Of a stretch of DNA of 64,000 nucleotides, positions 11,014-19,482 are shown piece by piece. The position numbers and the translations under genes are program-made. The DNA comes from JAEUJM01 sp044221555 (GTDB lineage Bacteria > Actinomycetota > Acidimicrobiia > Acidimicrobiales > DATDAH01): the NCBI GenBank assembly GCA_044221555.1, contig JBGAOY010000001.1, forward strand, positions 1 through 64,000. The letters are read 5' to 3'. The notes below the pieces were generated by a model. It was not told the DNA's origin. It searched no databases and worked only from the letters and a program-made list of their open reading frames with translations. Each line of letters begins with the position of its first letter. Positions within the stretch are counted from its first letter, which is position 1.

Positions 11014-11490
11014 ATGGCACAGACCGATTTCCTGCAGAAGTACATCGACGGGGTCGTCGAGTTCACCCAGCTCACGCAGCGACGCGCCGAGGCCATCGTC
11101 CGCGATGGCGTCAAGGCCGGTCAGGTGCGCCAGGAGCAGGCCCAGGACCGGGTCCAGGAGCTGCTCGAGGAGAGCCGCAAGCGCAGCGAGAAGCTCGCGG
11201 CACGCATCCGCGCCGAGGTGAAGGAGCAGGTGAAGAGCCTCGAGCTGGTCACCAAGTCCGAACTGGCCCGCCTCGAGCGCCAGATCGAGCGTCTCACCAA
11301 GGACGGCGCGGCCAAGAAGGCCCCCGCCAAGAAGGCCCCGGCGGCCAAGAAGGCCCCGGCGGCCAAGACGACCACCGCCAAGAAGGCGCCGGCCGCGAAG
11401 AAGGCCCCGGCGGCCAAGAAGGCGACCACGAAGAAGGCGGCGGCCAAGAAGTCCACCGCCAAGAAGGCCGCGCCGACCACGAGCGCCTGA
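11014..11490 (+). CDS. Coiled-coil protein with Lys/Ala-rich histone-like tail
   Basis: 158 residues. Residues 1-95 are long charged helices with heptad character (QKYIDGVVEFTQLTQRRAEA, AQDRVQELLEESRKRSEK), resembling phasin-like or polyhydroxyalkanoate-associated coiled coils. Residues ~98-150 are AKKAP/AAKKA repeats like the C-terminal tails of actinobacterial HU and of histone H1, which bind DNA and are often acetylated. A nucleoid-associated or scaffolding role is plausible but is inference. It has its own promoter and its stop overlaps the probable tlyA start by four bases. Confidence 0.8.
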   Translation: MAQTDFLQKYIDGVVEFTQLTQRRAEAIVRDGVKAGQVRQEQAQDRVQELLEESRKRSEKLAARIRAEVKEQVKSLELVTKSELARLERQIERLTKDGAAKKAPAKKAPAAKKAPAAKTTTAKKAPAAKKAPAAKKATTKKAAAKKSTAKKAAPTTSA

Positions 11491-12320
11491 GGCCTCCGAC
11501 GGCGCCCCGTCGTCGGCTCGACGCCGAGCTGGTTCGTCGAGGACTGGCGCCCACCCGGCGCCGAGCACAGGAGCACATCGCCGCCGGACGGGTCACGGTC
11601 TCGGGGGCGCCCGCGGACAAGGCGGCGCGTCTGGTCGCCCCCGACGAGCCCGTCGAGGTCCTCGGGCCGCCGCCCCGTTTCGTGGGCCGGGGTGGCGAGA
11701 AGCTGGACGCCGCGCTCGAGCGCTTCGGGATCGACGTCGCCGGTCGGGAGGTGCTCGACGCCGGTGCCTCCACCGGCGGCTTCACCGACGCGCTGTTGCA
11801 GCGCGGCGCGGCGCGGGTGGTGGCGCTCGACGTCGGCCACGGCCAACTCGACAGCCGCCTGCGCCACGACGACCGCGTCGTGGTGCGAGAGCGCACCAAC
11901 GTCCGCCATCTCAGCGACGGCGGCGCGATCGGAGGCCCGGTCCACCTGGTCACGGCCGACCTGTCGTTCATCTCGCTGCGCACGGTGCTCCCCGCGCTGC
12001 TCGCGGTGTGTCGGCCGGGCGCCGACCTGGTGCTCCTGGTGAAGCCGCAGTTCGAGGCCGGACGACGCGAGGTGGCCAAAGGCCGGGGCGTCATCGTCGA
12101 CCCCCTGGTCTGGCGGCGCGTGCTCGACGAGGTGAAAGTCGCCCTCGTCGACCACGGAGCCGACATCATGGGGGCCATGGTCTCCCCACTCACCGGTGCC
12201 GACGGCAACGTCGAGTTCCTCCTCTGGGCCCGGTCCCCCGGCGGGCGGCGTGCGCCCCAGGTGCCGGTCGATCTCGGTGAGCCGGTGGCCGAGGCCGTGG
12301 CCCGGCAGGCGAGCGCCTGA
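11487..12320 (+). CDS. tlyA: TlyA-family rRNA 2'-O-methyltransferase/hemolysin-like protein
   Basis: About 277 residues: N-terminal S4 RNA-binding domain (RRRLDAELVRRGLAPTRRRA) and an FtsJ-type methyltransferase (VLDAGASTGGFTDALL for SAM binding, VTADLSFISL, LLVKPQFEAG). TlyA methylates 16S and 23S rRNA cytidines and sets capreomycin sensitivity in mycobacteria. There is no ATG, GTG or TTG in the correct frame where the S4 domain should begin; the only candidate is CTG at 11487, which overlaps the preceding stop as CTGA. The start is therefore provisional. One base separates its stop from nadK. The order tlyA-nadK-recN is conserved in actinobacteria. Confidence 0.9.
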   Translation: MRPPTAPRRRLDAELVRRGLAPTRRRAQEHIAAGRVTVSGAPADKAARLVAPDEPVEVLGPPPRFVGRGGEKLDAALERFGIDVAGREVLDAGASTGGFTDALLQRGAARVVALDVGHGQLDSRLRHDDRVVVRERTNVRHLSDGGAIGGPVHLVTADLSFISLRTVLPALLAVCRPGADLVLLVKPQFEAGRREVAKGRGVIVDPLVWRRVLDEVKVALVDHGADIMGAMVSPLTGADGNVEFLLWARSPGGRRAPQVPVDLGEPVAEAVARQASA

Positions 12321-12321
12321 G

Positions 12322-13182
12322 GTGGCGGTGATCGGGCTGGTCGTGCACCACGAGCGCGACGAGGCCGCCAGCACGGCGCAGCGCATCACCGCCTGGCTCC
12401 TCGAGCGGGGCCACCAGGTGCGGGTACCGATCGTCGACGCGGCCATCGTGGGCCTCGATGCGCACGGCGTCGCCGACGACGCGTTCCCGCATGGGCTCGA
12501 CCTCGCCGTCAGCCTGGGAGGGGACGGCACGATCCTGCGGACCGTCGACATGGTGTCGACCGACGGCGTGCCGGTGCTCGGTGTCCACATCGGCCAGCTC
12601 GGCTACCTCACCGAGGTGGAGCCCGAGGTGCTGGAGTCGGTGCTGGAGCGCTTCCTCGCCGGCGGGCACGACATCGAGGAGCGCATGCTGCTGCAGGTGG
12701 CGGTCGAGTCCGACGCCATCGGTGACGGGCCCCGTCGGCCACTGGCGCTCAACGAGGCGGTGGTGGAGAAGACGCCGTCGGGCCACACCGTGCGGCTGGC
12801 GGTGTGGGTCAACGGGCGGTTCTTCACCACCTACGCCACCGACGGGCTCATCGTGGCCACCCCCACCGGCTCGACGGCGTACGCGTTCTCGGCGCGCGGC
12901 CCCATCGTGGCCCCCACCCACCGATCGATGCAGCTCACCCCGGTGTCGCCGCACATGCTGTTCGACCGCACGCTGGTGCTGAACCCCGATGACGAGATCC
13001 GCCTGGAGGTCCGCGGTCACCGGCCCGCCACCTTGTCGGTGGACGGTCGCAATCTGGGCGAACTGGCGGCCGGCGACGCCATCGTGTGCACGGGATCCGA
13101 GCACAACGCCCGTCTCGTCACGTTCGGTGCCCGCGACTTCCACGCCATCTTGAAGACCAAGTTCGGCCTCGAGGACCGGTGA
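12322..13182 (+). CDS. nadK: NAD kinase
   Basis: A 286-residue ATP-NAD kinase that makes NADP. SLGGDGTILR (GGDGT at residues 66-70) is the nucleotide-binding signature; ALNEAVVEK contains the conserved NE pair; TPTGSTAYAFSARG and DGRNLGEL complete the family pattern. GTG at 12322, one base after the tlyA stop, is chosen; a second GTG two codons later is an alternative. RecN follows after 7 bases. Confidence 0.96.
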   Translation: MAVIGLVVHHERDEAASTAQRITAWLLERGHQVRVPIVDAAIVGLDAHGVADDAFPHGLDLAVSLGGDGTILRTVDMVSTDGVPVLGVHIGQLGYLTEVEPEVLESVLERFLAGGHDIEERMLLQVAVESDAIGDGPRRPLALNEAVVEKTPSGHTVRLAVWVNGRFFTTYATDGLIVATPTGSTAYAFSARGPIVAPTHRSMQLTPVSPHMLFDRTLVLNPDDEIRLEVRGHRPATLSVDGRNLGELAAGDAIVCTGSEHNARLVTFGARDFHAILKTKFGLEDR

Positions 13183-13189
13183 CGCGCGG

Positions 13190-14779
13190 GTGCTGAGCGA
13201 GCTGGCGGTCGAGAACCTGGGCGTGATCGCCGACCTGTCCATCGTCCTGTCCCCGGGGATGACCGCGGTCACCGGCGAGACCGGTGCCGGCAAGACCCTG
13301 ATCGTCGGCGCCATCGAGCTGTTGATGGGTGGTCGTGCCGACCCCCTGCTGGTGCGCCCGGGCGCCGACGAGGCGCGGGTCGAGGGGCGGTTCGTGCGGG
13401 GTGACGACGAGGTGGTGCTCACCCGGGTGATCCCCCGGGACGGCCGGAGCCGCGCCTACGTGGACGGTCGTCTCGCCACGCTGGCGGCGCTGTCCGAGAT
13501 CGGCACCGAGCTGGTCGACCTGCACGGCCAGCACGCCCACCAGTCGCTGCTCTCGCCGTCGGTCCAGCGGCGGGCGCTCGACCGGTACGGCGAGATCGAC
13601 CTCGGCCCGCTGCGCGCCGCCCGGGAGGGGCTGGCCGCGATCGACCGGGAGCTGGCGGCCCTCGGCGGCGACGAGCGGGCCCGGGCCCGCGAGATCGACC
13701 TGCTGCGCTACCAGGTCGACGAGCTCGACCGGGCGGGCCTCACCGACCCGGGCGAGGACGACGGGCTCGAGGCGGAGGAGGATCGGCTCGCCGACGCGGT
13801 CGCGCACCGCGACGCCGCGGCCGTGGCGGTCGAGGCATTGACCGGTGAGGGAGGCGGCCAGGACCGGTTGGCCACGGCACTGGCTGCGGTCGCTGGCCGG
13901 ACGCCGTTCGCCGGCGCCGAGAGCCGCCTGCTGGCCCTGCAGGCCGAGTTTGCCGACGTCGCCGCCGACCTGCGCGACGGGGGCGAGGCCATCGTCGACG
14001 ACCCCGAGCGGCTCGCCGCGGTCCGGTCGCGCCGGCGGCTCCTGCACGAGCTGACCCGCAAGTACGGCGAGTCGCTGGCCGAGGTGATCGCCTACCGGCA
14101 GGAGGTCGCGGCCCGGCTGGCCGACCTCGAGGCCTACGAGGAGCGGGCGGTCGAGCTCGATCGGCGCCGGGTCGAGGCGTCGGCCGCCTGCGCGGTCGCG
14201 GCGGCCGACGTCGGGCGGGCCCGCCGGGCCGCGGCCCCGGGCCTCGCCGCGGCCACGCAGGCCCACCTCGCCGCCCTGGCCATGCCGAAGGCCGCGCTGG
14301 CGGTGTCGGTGGGCGATGACGACCCCGGCGACGACGTGGCCTTCACGTTGGCGGCCAACCCGGGTGCACCCCTGTTGCCGTTGGCCAAGGTGGCGTCGGG
14401 CGGCGAGTTGGCCCGCACCATGCTGGCGCTGCGCCTCGTGCTCACCGCGGGCCCGCCGGTGCTGGTCTTCGACGAGGTGGATGCCGGCATCGGCGGTGCC
14501 GCGGCGCTCGCCGTGGGCCGGGCGCTCGCCGAGCTGGGCGCCGACCACCAGGTGCTGGTGGTCACCCACCTGCCGCAGGTGGCGGCCTTCGCCGACGCCC
14601 AGATCGCGGTGGCGAAGGCCGACGACGGGTCGGTCACCACCACCCAGGTCGCGGTGCTCGACGAGGCCGAGCGGGTCGTCGAGCTGTCGCGCATGCTGTC
14701 GGGGACGCCCGAGAGCGAAGCGGCCCACGACCATGCCGCCGAGCTGCTCGCCACCGCGGCGCGCCAGCGCGGTCGCTGA
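13190..14779 (+). CDS. recN: DNA repair protein RecN
   Basis: A 529-residue SMC-like ATPase that binds DNA ends in double-strand break repair. Walker A is GETGAGKT (29-36). Coiled-coil arms occupy the middle (LRYQVDELDRAGL, ELTRKYGESLAEVIAYRQEV). The C-terminal head has the ABC signature VASGGELARTMLALRL, Walker B VLVFDEVDAGIGG (~424-436) and VVTHLPQVAAFAD. Length and layout are normal. GTG start; one base separates its stop from the PNPT-like gene. Confidence 0.96.
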   Translation: MLSELAVENLGVIADLSIVLSPGMTAVTGETGAGKTLIVGAIELLMGGRADPLLVRPGADEARVEGRFVRGDDEVVLTRVIPRDGRSRAYVDGRLATLAALSEIGTELVDLHGQHAHQSLLSPSVQRRALDRYGEIDLGPLRAAREGLAAIDRELAALGGDERARAREIDLLRYQVDELDRAGLTDPGEDDGLEAEEDRLADAVAHRDAAAVAVEALTGEGGGQDRLATALAAVAGRTPFAGAESRLLALQAEFADVAADLRDGGEAIVDDPERLAAVRSRRRLLHELTRKYGESLAEVIAYRQEVAARLADLEAYEERAVELDRRRVEASAACAVAAADVGRARRAAAPGLAAATQAHLAALAMPKAALAVSVGDDDPGDDVAFTLAANPGAPLLPLAKVASGGELARTMLALRLVLTAGPPVLVFDEVDAGIGGAAALAVGRALAELGADHQVLVVTHLPQVAAFADAQIAVAKADDGSVTTTQVAVLDEAERVVELSRMLSGTPESEAAHDHAAELLATAARQRGR

Positions 14780-14780
14780 C

Positions 14781-15632
14781 GTGGCCGATCTGGCGGCGTT
14801 CACCGTGGGCCTGGTGCTGGGCCTGGCCGGCTGGTGGGCCACCCGGCCCGTGCTGGCGGTCCCGGCACTGCAGCGCACGAACTACCGGGACGCCACCCTG
14901 CCCACGGCCGCGGGCCTGGTGGTGGTGCTCGCCGCCGTCGCCGCCCAGGGCGTGGTGATCCTCGCCGATGCCGGCGGCTGGTCGCTCGAGCCGGCCACCG
15001 CCGACACCAGGGCCATGGTGCTGGTGGCGGTGCTGGGCCTGGGGTTCCTCGGCCTGCTCGACGATCTGGCCGGCGCCGGGCAGTCGGGAGGGTTCCGCGG
15101 CCACCTGGCGGCTCTGGCCAAGGGGCGCCTCACCACGGGGTCGCTCAAGCTCTTCGGCGGTGGGGCGGTCGGCGTGCTGGCCGTGGCCGGCCCGCGCAGC
15201 GGCTCGATCGGGCGCATCCTGCTCGATGCCGCGCTGGTGGCGCTCTGCGCCAACCTGGCCAACCTGTTCGACCGTGCGCCGGGCCGCACCTTGAAGGTGG
15301 GGCTGCTCGGCTTCGCGGTGCTCGTGGCGTGCACCGGGGCACCGCCCGAACTGGCCGGGGTGGCGCTGGTGATGGGGGCGGCCGCCGCACTGCTGGTACC
15401 CGATCTCCGCGAGGAGCTCATGCTCGGCGACGTGGGCGCCAACGTGGTGGGCGGGGTGCTCGGTCTCGGCCTGGTGCTCGTCACCGCGCCGGAGGTTCGC
15501 ACCGTGGCTCTCGTGGTCGTGGCCGCCCTCAACCTGGCCAGTGAGGCCGTGTCGTTCTCCCGTGTGATCGACGCCACGCCACCGCTCAGGGCGCTCGACC
15601 GCGTCGGACGCCGCCCGAGGGGTACCATGTGA
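14781..15632 (+). CDS. PNPT-family (MraY/WecA-like) membrane protein
   Basis: A 283-residue integral membrane protein with about eight or nine hydrophobic segments. It shows polyprenyl-phosphate phosphotransferase landmarks: NYRDATLPTAAGL near residue 33, GLLDDLAG (the paired aspartates), NLANLFDRAPGR in place of NxxNxxDGxDG, and MLGDVGANVVGG. The C-terminal histidine loop of MraY is not evident, and the protein is shorter than MraY or WecA. Proteins of this kind sit between recN and steA in other actinobacteria. It probably handles an undecaprenyl-linked sugar or a related lipid, but activity is unproven. Confidence 0.72.
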   Translation: MADLAAFTVGLVLGLAGWWATRPVLAVPALQRTNYRDATLPTAAGLVVVLAAVAAQGVVILADAGGWSLEPATADTRAMVLVAVLGLGFLGLLDDLAGAGQSGGFRGHLAALAKGRLTTGSLKLFGGGAVGVLAVAGPRSGSIGRILLDAALVALCANLANLFDRAPGRTLKVGLLGFAVLVACTGAPPELAGVALVMGAAAALLVPDLREELMLGDVGANVVGGVLGLGLVLVTAPEVRTVALVVVAALNLASEAVSFSRVIDATPPLRALDRVGRRPRGTM

Positions 15633-15708
15633 GGGTTACGCACCGGCAGCGCTCGGCCCCCAGGTGGGCTGGCCATCGCTGCCACCACCCGGAAGTTGGA
15701 GACGTGAG

Positions 15709-16884
15709 ATGGCGCGCCGTCTGAAAACCCAGGAGTCCGGTCTCGACGCGCCCATCACGGCCCGGGTCCGGGTCGACCGGCGCACGAAGGACCTCATCAA
15801 GCGGCTCCAGCCCGGTGAGATCGCCGTCATCGACCACGCCGACCTCGATCGTGTCGCCGGCGACGGCCTGGTCGAGAAGCGGGCCGCGGCGGTGCTCAAC
15901 GCCTCCCCCTCGATCTCGGGTCGGTACCCCAACGGTGGGCCCATCCGCGTGGCCGCCGCCGGCATCCCCCTGCTCGACGAGGTCGACCGTTCGCTGCTCG
16001 AGCGGTTGAAGGACGGCGACACCGTCACGATCGAGGGCGGGGAGGTGCGTTTGGGCGGCGAGGTCGTGGCCACCGGCAAGCTGCTCGGCCACGACGACAT
16101 CGTGGCCCGCATGGAGCATGCCCGGGGCTCGATCGGCCACGAGCTCGAGCAATTCGCGGTCAACACGCTCGAGTACATCCGCACCGAGGCCGAGCTGACG
16201 TTCGCTCCGCTGGAGATCCCGCCCCTCAAGACCGACTTCCGGGGCCGCCACGCCCTGATCGTGGTGCGGGGCATCGACTACCGCGAGGATCTCCGGGCCC
16301 TGCGCCCCTACATCAGCGAGTACCGCCCCGTGCTCATCGGCGTCGACGGTGGCGCCGACGCACTGATGGCCAACCGCCTGAAGCCCGACGTGATCATCGG
16401 CGACTACGACTCGGTGTCCGACAAGACGCTGCGCTGCGGTGCCGATCTGGTCCATCACGTGCACCCGGACGGCAGGGGCCCCGGGCGCGAGGAGCTGGCC
16501 GAGGCGGGTGTGGCCTACGAGGAGTTCTGGGTCGAGGGCACCAGCGAGGACGCCGCCATGCTCCTGGCCTACGAGGCGGGCGCCTCGCTCATCGTGGCGG
16601 TCGGCACCCACGCCACCATGGTCGAGTTCCTCGACAAGGGCCGTGCCGGCATGTCGTCGACGTTCCTCACCCGACTGCGGCTCGGCCCGATCCTGGTCGA
16701 CGCCAAGGGCATCAGCAAGCTCTACGAAGGACGCCTGCGCCGCCGCGACCTCGGCATGCTGACCCTGGCCGTACTCGTGGTGGTGCTCGTGCTGCTGTTC
16801 CTGTCCGAGTCGCTGCAGACCATCCTCGACGCGGTGTGGCTGATGCTGCGCAACACCTGGGTCACCCTCACCGGGAACTTCTGA
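15709..16884 (+). CDS. steA: SteA-like cytokinetic-ring protein
   Basis: A 391-residue protein with a thiamin-pyrophosphokinase-like cytoplasmic domain and one C-terminal membrane helix (MLTLAVLVVVLVLLFL near 348-363). LIGVDGGADALMANRLKPDVIIGDYDSV is the pyrophosphokinase-like segment, and DFRGRHALIVVRGIDYREDL precedes it. In Corynebacterium SteA, with SteB, localises to the division site and influences cell separation. Start ATG 15709 has GGAGA 6 bases upstream. One base separates it from the MctB/SteB-like gene, as in Mycobacterium (Rv1697-Rv1698). Confidence 0.88.
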   Translation: MARRLKTQESGLDAPITARVRVDRRTKDLIKRLQPGEIAVIDHADLDRVAGDGLVEKRAAAVLNASPSISGRYPNGGPIRVAAAGIPLLDEVDRSLLERLKDGDTVTIEGGEVRLGGEVVATGKLLGHDDIVARMEHARGSIGHELEQFAVNTLEYIRTEAELTFAPLEIPPLKTDFRGRHALIVVRGIDYREDLRALRPYISEYRPVLIGVDGGADALMANRLKPDVIIGDYDSVSDKTLRCGADLVHHVHPDGRGPGREELAEAGVAYEEFWVEGTSEDAAMLLAYEAGASLIVAVGTHATMVEFLDKGRAGMSSTFLTRLRLGPILVDAKGISKLYEGRLRRRDLGMLTLAVLVVVLVLLFLSESLQTILDAVWLMLRNTWVTLTGNF

Positions 16885-16885
16885 C

Positions 16886-17818
16886 GTGCTCACCTTCAGG
16901 TACCACTTGGTCACGCTGGTGGCCGTCTTCCTCGCTCTCGCCGTCGGCATCGTGGTCGGCTCCACCTTCGTGGGTCCGTCGGTCGTCGAGAGCCTCCAGA
17001 ACCAGGTCGAGGACGTGTCGCGCACGCTCGACCAGCGCAAGGAGGCCAACGACCGCCTGACCGGCGAGAACGACCAGCTCGAAGCGTCGATCGCGTTGGC
17101 CTCGCCGTGGGCGGTCGATGGTCGCCTCGACGGCATCTCCGTCCTGGTGGTGGCCGACCGCGGCCTCGACGAGGGCGTGCTCGACCAGACCGACCAGCTC
17201 CTCCAGCAGGCCGGCGCCACCGCGCCGGGCACCCTGTGGGTCGAGCCCTCGTTCGGGCTCGAGGACGCCGACGAGGTGACGGCGCTGGCCGAGGCCATCG
17301 ACGTGCCCGTGGCGGACGCCGCCACCGTCCAGCGCCAGGCCTGGCGACGGGTGCTGCAGGACCTCGCCACCGGAGCTCCCGCCGACGGTGCCACCGCCGC
17401 GCTCATCGAGGCCGGCTTCTTCGACTTCAGCGCGGTCGGCGATGGCGCCAACCAGCTCACCGACCTGGCCGACGAGCAGTTCCAGGTGCTGCTCGCGTCC
17501 GGCACGGAATCCGACCTCCCGTCGTTCGCCCACCTCGCGGTGATGACCGATGTGCTCGTCGACCGAGGCCAGCCGGGCGTGGTGGCCGAGGAGTTCCGCC
17601 GTCACCAGGACGGGCCCGCGCGCGGCGACATCGTGGCGGTCGTGCGTGACGATCCCGAGCGGGCCGCGGCGGTGTCGACGGTCGACGACCTGGCCACCTC
17701 CTCGGGCCGGCTGGCCGCGGTGCTGGCCGAGTCCGACGCGTCCCGCGGGGTGGTCGGGCACTACGGCTACGGCCGCGGCGCCCAGGGCCCGCTGCCCGAA
17801 TGGCCCGAGTCGTCCTGA
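16886..17818 (+). CDS. MctB/SteB-like membrane-anchored protein
   Basis: 310 residues: a single N-terminal membrane anchor (VTLVAVFLALAVGIVVGSTF, 9-28), a coiled coil (VESLQNQVEDVSRTLDQRKE) and an extracytoplasmic alpha/beta domain. This is the arrangement of mycobacterial MctB (copper efflux channel) and corynebacterial SteB (SteA partner). Given linkage to steA, a divisome role with SteA is the better guess here than copper transport. GTG start one base after steA; the 3' end overlaps murJ by 19 bases. Confidence 0.85.
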   Translation: MLTFRYHLVTLVAVFLALAVGIVVGSTFVGPSVVESLQNQVEDVSRTLDQRKEANDRLTGENDQLEASIALASPWAVDGRLDGISVLVVADRGLDEGVLDQTDQLLQQAGATAPGTLWVEPSFGLEDADEVTALAEAIDVPVADAATVQRQAWRRVLQDLATGAPADGATAALIEAGFFDFSAVGDGANQLTDLADEQFQVLLASGTESDLPSFAHLAVMTDVLVDRGQPGVVAEEFRRHQDGPARGDIVAVVRDDPERAAAVSTVDDLATSSGRLAAVLAESDASRGVVGHYGYGRGAQGPLPEWPESS

Positions 17819-19482
17819 CCCCCGAGCGCACCACGAGGGTGCCGTCCGGGGCACCGCACGAGCCGCCGTCCGACGGGCCCGCCCCGGTGCCGGCCGACGA
17901 GGCGCCGACCCGTTCGGTGGGTCGGGCCGCGGCCGGCATGGGCGTGGCCGCCGCCGTGTCGCGGGCGCTCGGTGGCGCCCGTGTGATCGTGGTCGCCGCC
18001 GTCCTCGGCACCAGCTTCCTCGGCAACACGTTCGAGGCGTCGAACACGCTGCCCACCGTGGTGTTCGAGCTGCTCGCCGCCGGCGCGCTGTCGGCCGTGC
18101 TGGTCCCGAGCTTCGTCGACCTGTTCGACCGCGGCGACGACACCGAGGCCGAGCGCCAGGCCGGTGGGTTGCTCGGCATCTTCTTGGTGATCCTCGGCAC
18201 GCTCACGGTCCTCGGCATGGCCCTGGCGCCATGGCTGGCGCGCGTGCTCACCAGCGCGGTCACCGACCCGGTGGTGGCCGCCCAGCAACAGGAGCTGGCC
18301 ACGTTCCTGCTCCGGTTCTTCCTCCCGCAGCTGGTCCTCTACGCCTACGGCTTCCTCGCCATCGCCCTGCTGAACGCCAAGCGGGTGTTCGCGCTGCCCG
18401 CGGCCGCACCGATCGGCAACACGATCGTGATCGTGGGGTCGATGATCGTGTTCGCGGCGCTGGCCGGCCCCGATCCCGGCCTGCAACTCACCACCGCGGA
18501 GAAGGTCGTGCTCGGCCTGGGGGGCACCCTGGGCGTGGCCGCGTTCGTCGCCATCCCCCTGGTCGACCTGCGGCGCCGGGGGTTCCACCTGGTGCCTCGC
18601 TTCACGCCCCGCGACCCCGCGGTGAACCGCCTGCTGCGACTGTCGGGTTGGGCGGTGCTGCAGCACACGGGTGCGGCCCTGCTGCTCGGAGCCGCCATCA
18701 TCCTGGGCGGCGCGGTCGAAGGCGGGGTGGTGGCCTACCGCGTGGCCTTCTACGTCTTCCTCGCGCCCTACGGCGTGCTGGCCCAGCCGATCCACACCGC
18801 GGTCACGCCCGAGCTCGCGGCCGACGTCGCCAACGACGACCTCCCGAGCTACGCGAACGCGGTGCGATGGGGCCTCGATGCCCTCTCGGTGACCGTGCTG
18901 CCGGTGTCCGCTGCGCTCTACGCGCTGTCGGTCCCGCTCATGGCGGTGATCGCCTTCGGCGAGGCCGATTCGGCCCGAGGCATCGAGTTGATGGCCGCGG
19001 CCACGGCGTCGCTGGCGCTCGGCCTGTTCGCCTACGGGGCGTTCCGCCTGCTGGCCGCGGCCTACTACGCGCTCGGTGACAGCCGAACGCCCGCCCTGGC
19101 CGCGGTGGCCAGCGCAGTGGTGGGCGTGGCCTTCATGATCGGGGCATCCGGACTCAGCGAGGGCACCACGACGATCTACCTGCTGGGCATCGGGCACTCC
19201 GTGGCGTTCCTGCTCGGCGCGCTGGGCCTGGGCCTGGGCCTGCGCCGCCGCGTCCACGCACCGCTGTTCCCGCGGGCGTTCCCGTTGGCGCTGGTGGTGT
19301 CGGTGGTGCTGGCCGGCGCCGCCTGGCTGGTCGTCAGCGCGCTCGATCCGAGCACCCGTCTGGGCGACGTGGTCACGCTGTCCCTGGTGGGAGCGGTGGG
19401 GCTCGGCCTGTGGTGGGGCGCGGTGCGCGTGCTGGGGCTGGCACCCGATCGCCTCACGATCCACTCGGGAGCGCAGTCGTGA
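17800..19482 (+). CDS. murJ: Lipid II flippase MurJ
   Basis: A 560-residue MviN/MurJ protein with about 14 membrane helices that flips lipid II for peptidoglycan synthesis. Landmarks are ALGGARVIVVAAVLGTSFLG, NTLPTVVFELLAAGALSAVL and FLPQLVLYAYGFLAIALLNA. The first ~45 residues are Pro-rich and cytoplasmic. The ATG lies inside the 3' end of the upstream gene, and the stop overlaps the next GTG (GTGA), so it is co-translated on both sides. Its setting beside SteA/SteB and a PNPT-like protein makes an envelope-building operon. Confidence 0.93.
   Translation: MARVVLTPERTTRVPSGAPHEPPSDGPAPVPADEAPTRSVGRAAAGMGVAAAVSRALGGARVIVVAAVLGTSFLGNTFEASNTLPTVVFELLAAGALSAVLVPSFVDLFDRGDDTEAERQAGGLLGIFLVILGTLTVLGMALAPWLARVLTSAVTDPVVAAQQQELATFLLRFFLPQLVLYAYGFLAIALLNAKRVFALPAAAPIGNTIVIVGSMIVFAALAGPDPGLQLTTAEKVVLGLGGTLGVAAFVAIPLVDLRRRGFHLVPRFTPRDPAVNRLLRLSGWAVLQHTGAALLLGAAIILGGAVEGGVVAYRVAFYVFLAPYGVLAQPIHTAVTPELAADVANDDLPSYANAVRWGLDALSVTVLPVSAALYALSVPLMAVIAFGEADSARGIELMAAATASLALGLFAYGAFRLLAAAYYALGDSRTPALAAVASAVVGVAFMIGASGLSEGTTTIYLLGIGHSVAFLLGALGLGLGLRRRVHAPLFPRAFPLALVVSVVLAGAAWLVVSALDPSTRLGDVVTLSLVGAVGLGLWWGAVRVLGLAPDRLTIHSGAQS

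Noticed and set aside
16886..17818. Outer-membrane copper channel
   Set aside because: The MctB name comes from mycobacteria, which have a mycolate outer membrane. The sequence here shows one inner-membrane anchor and linkage to steA, so a divisome role is the safer call.
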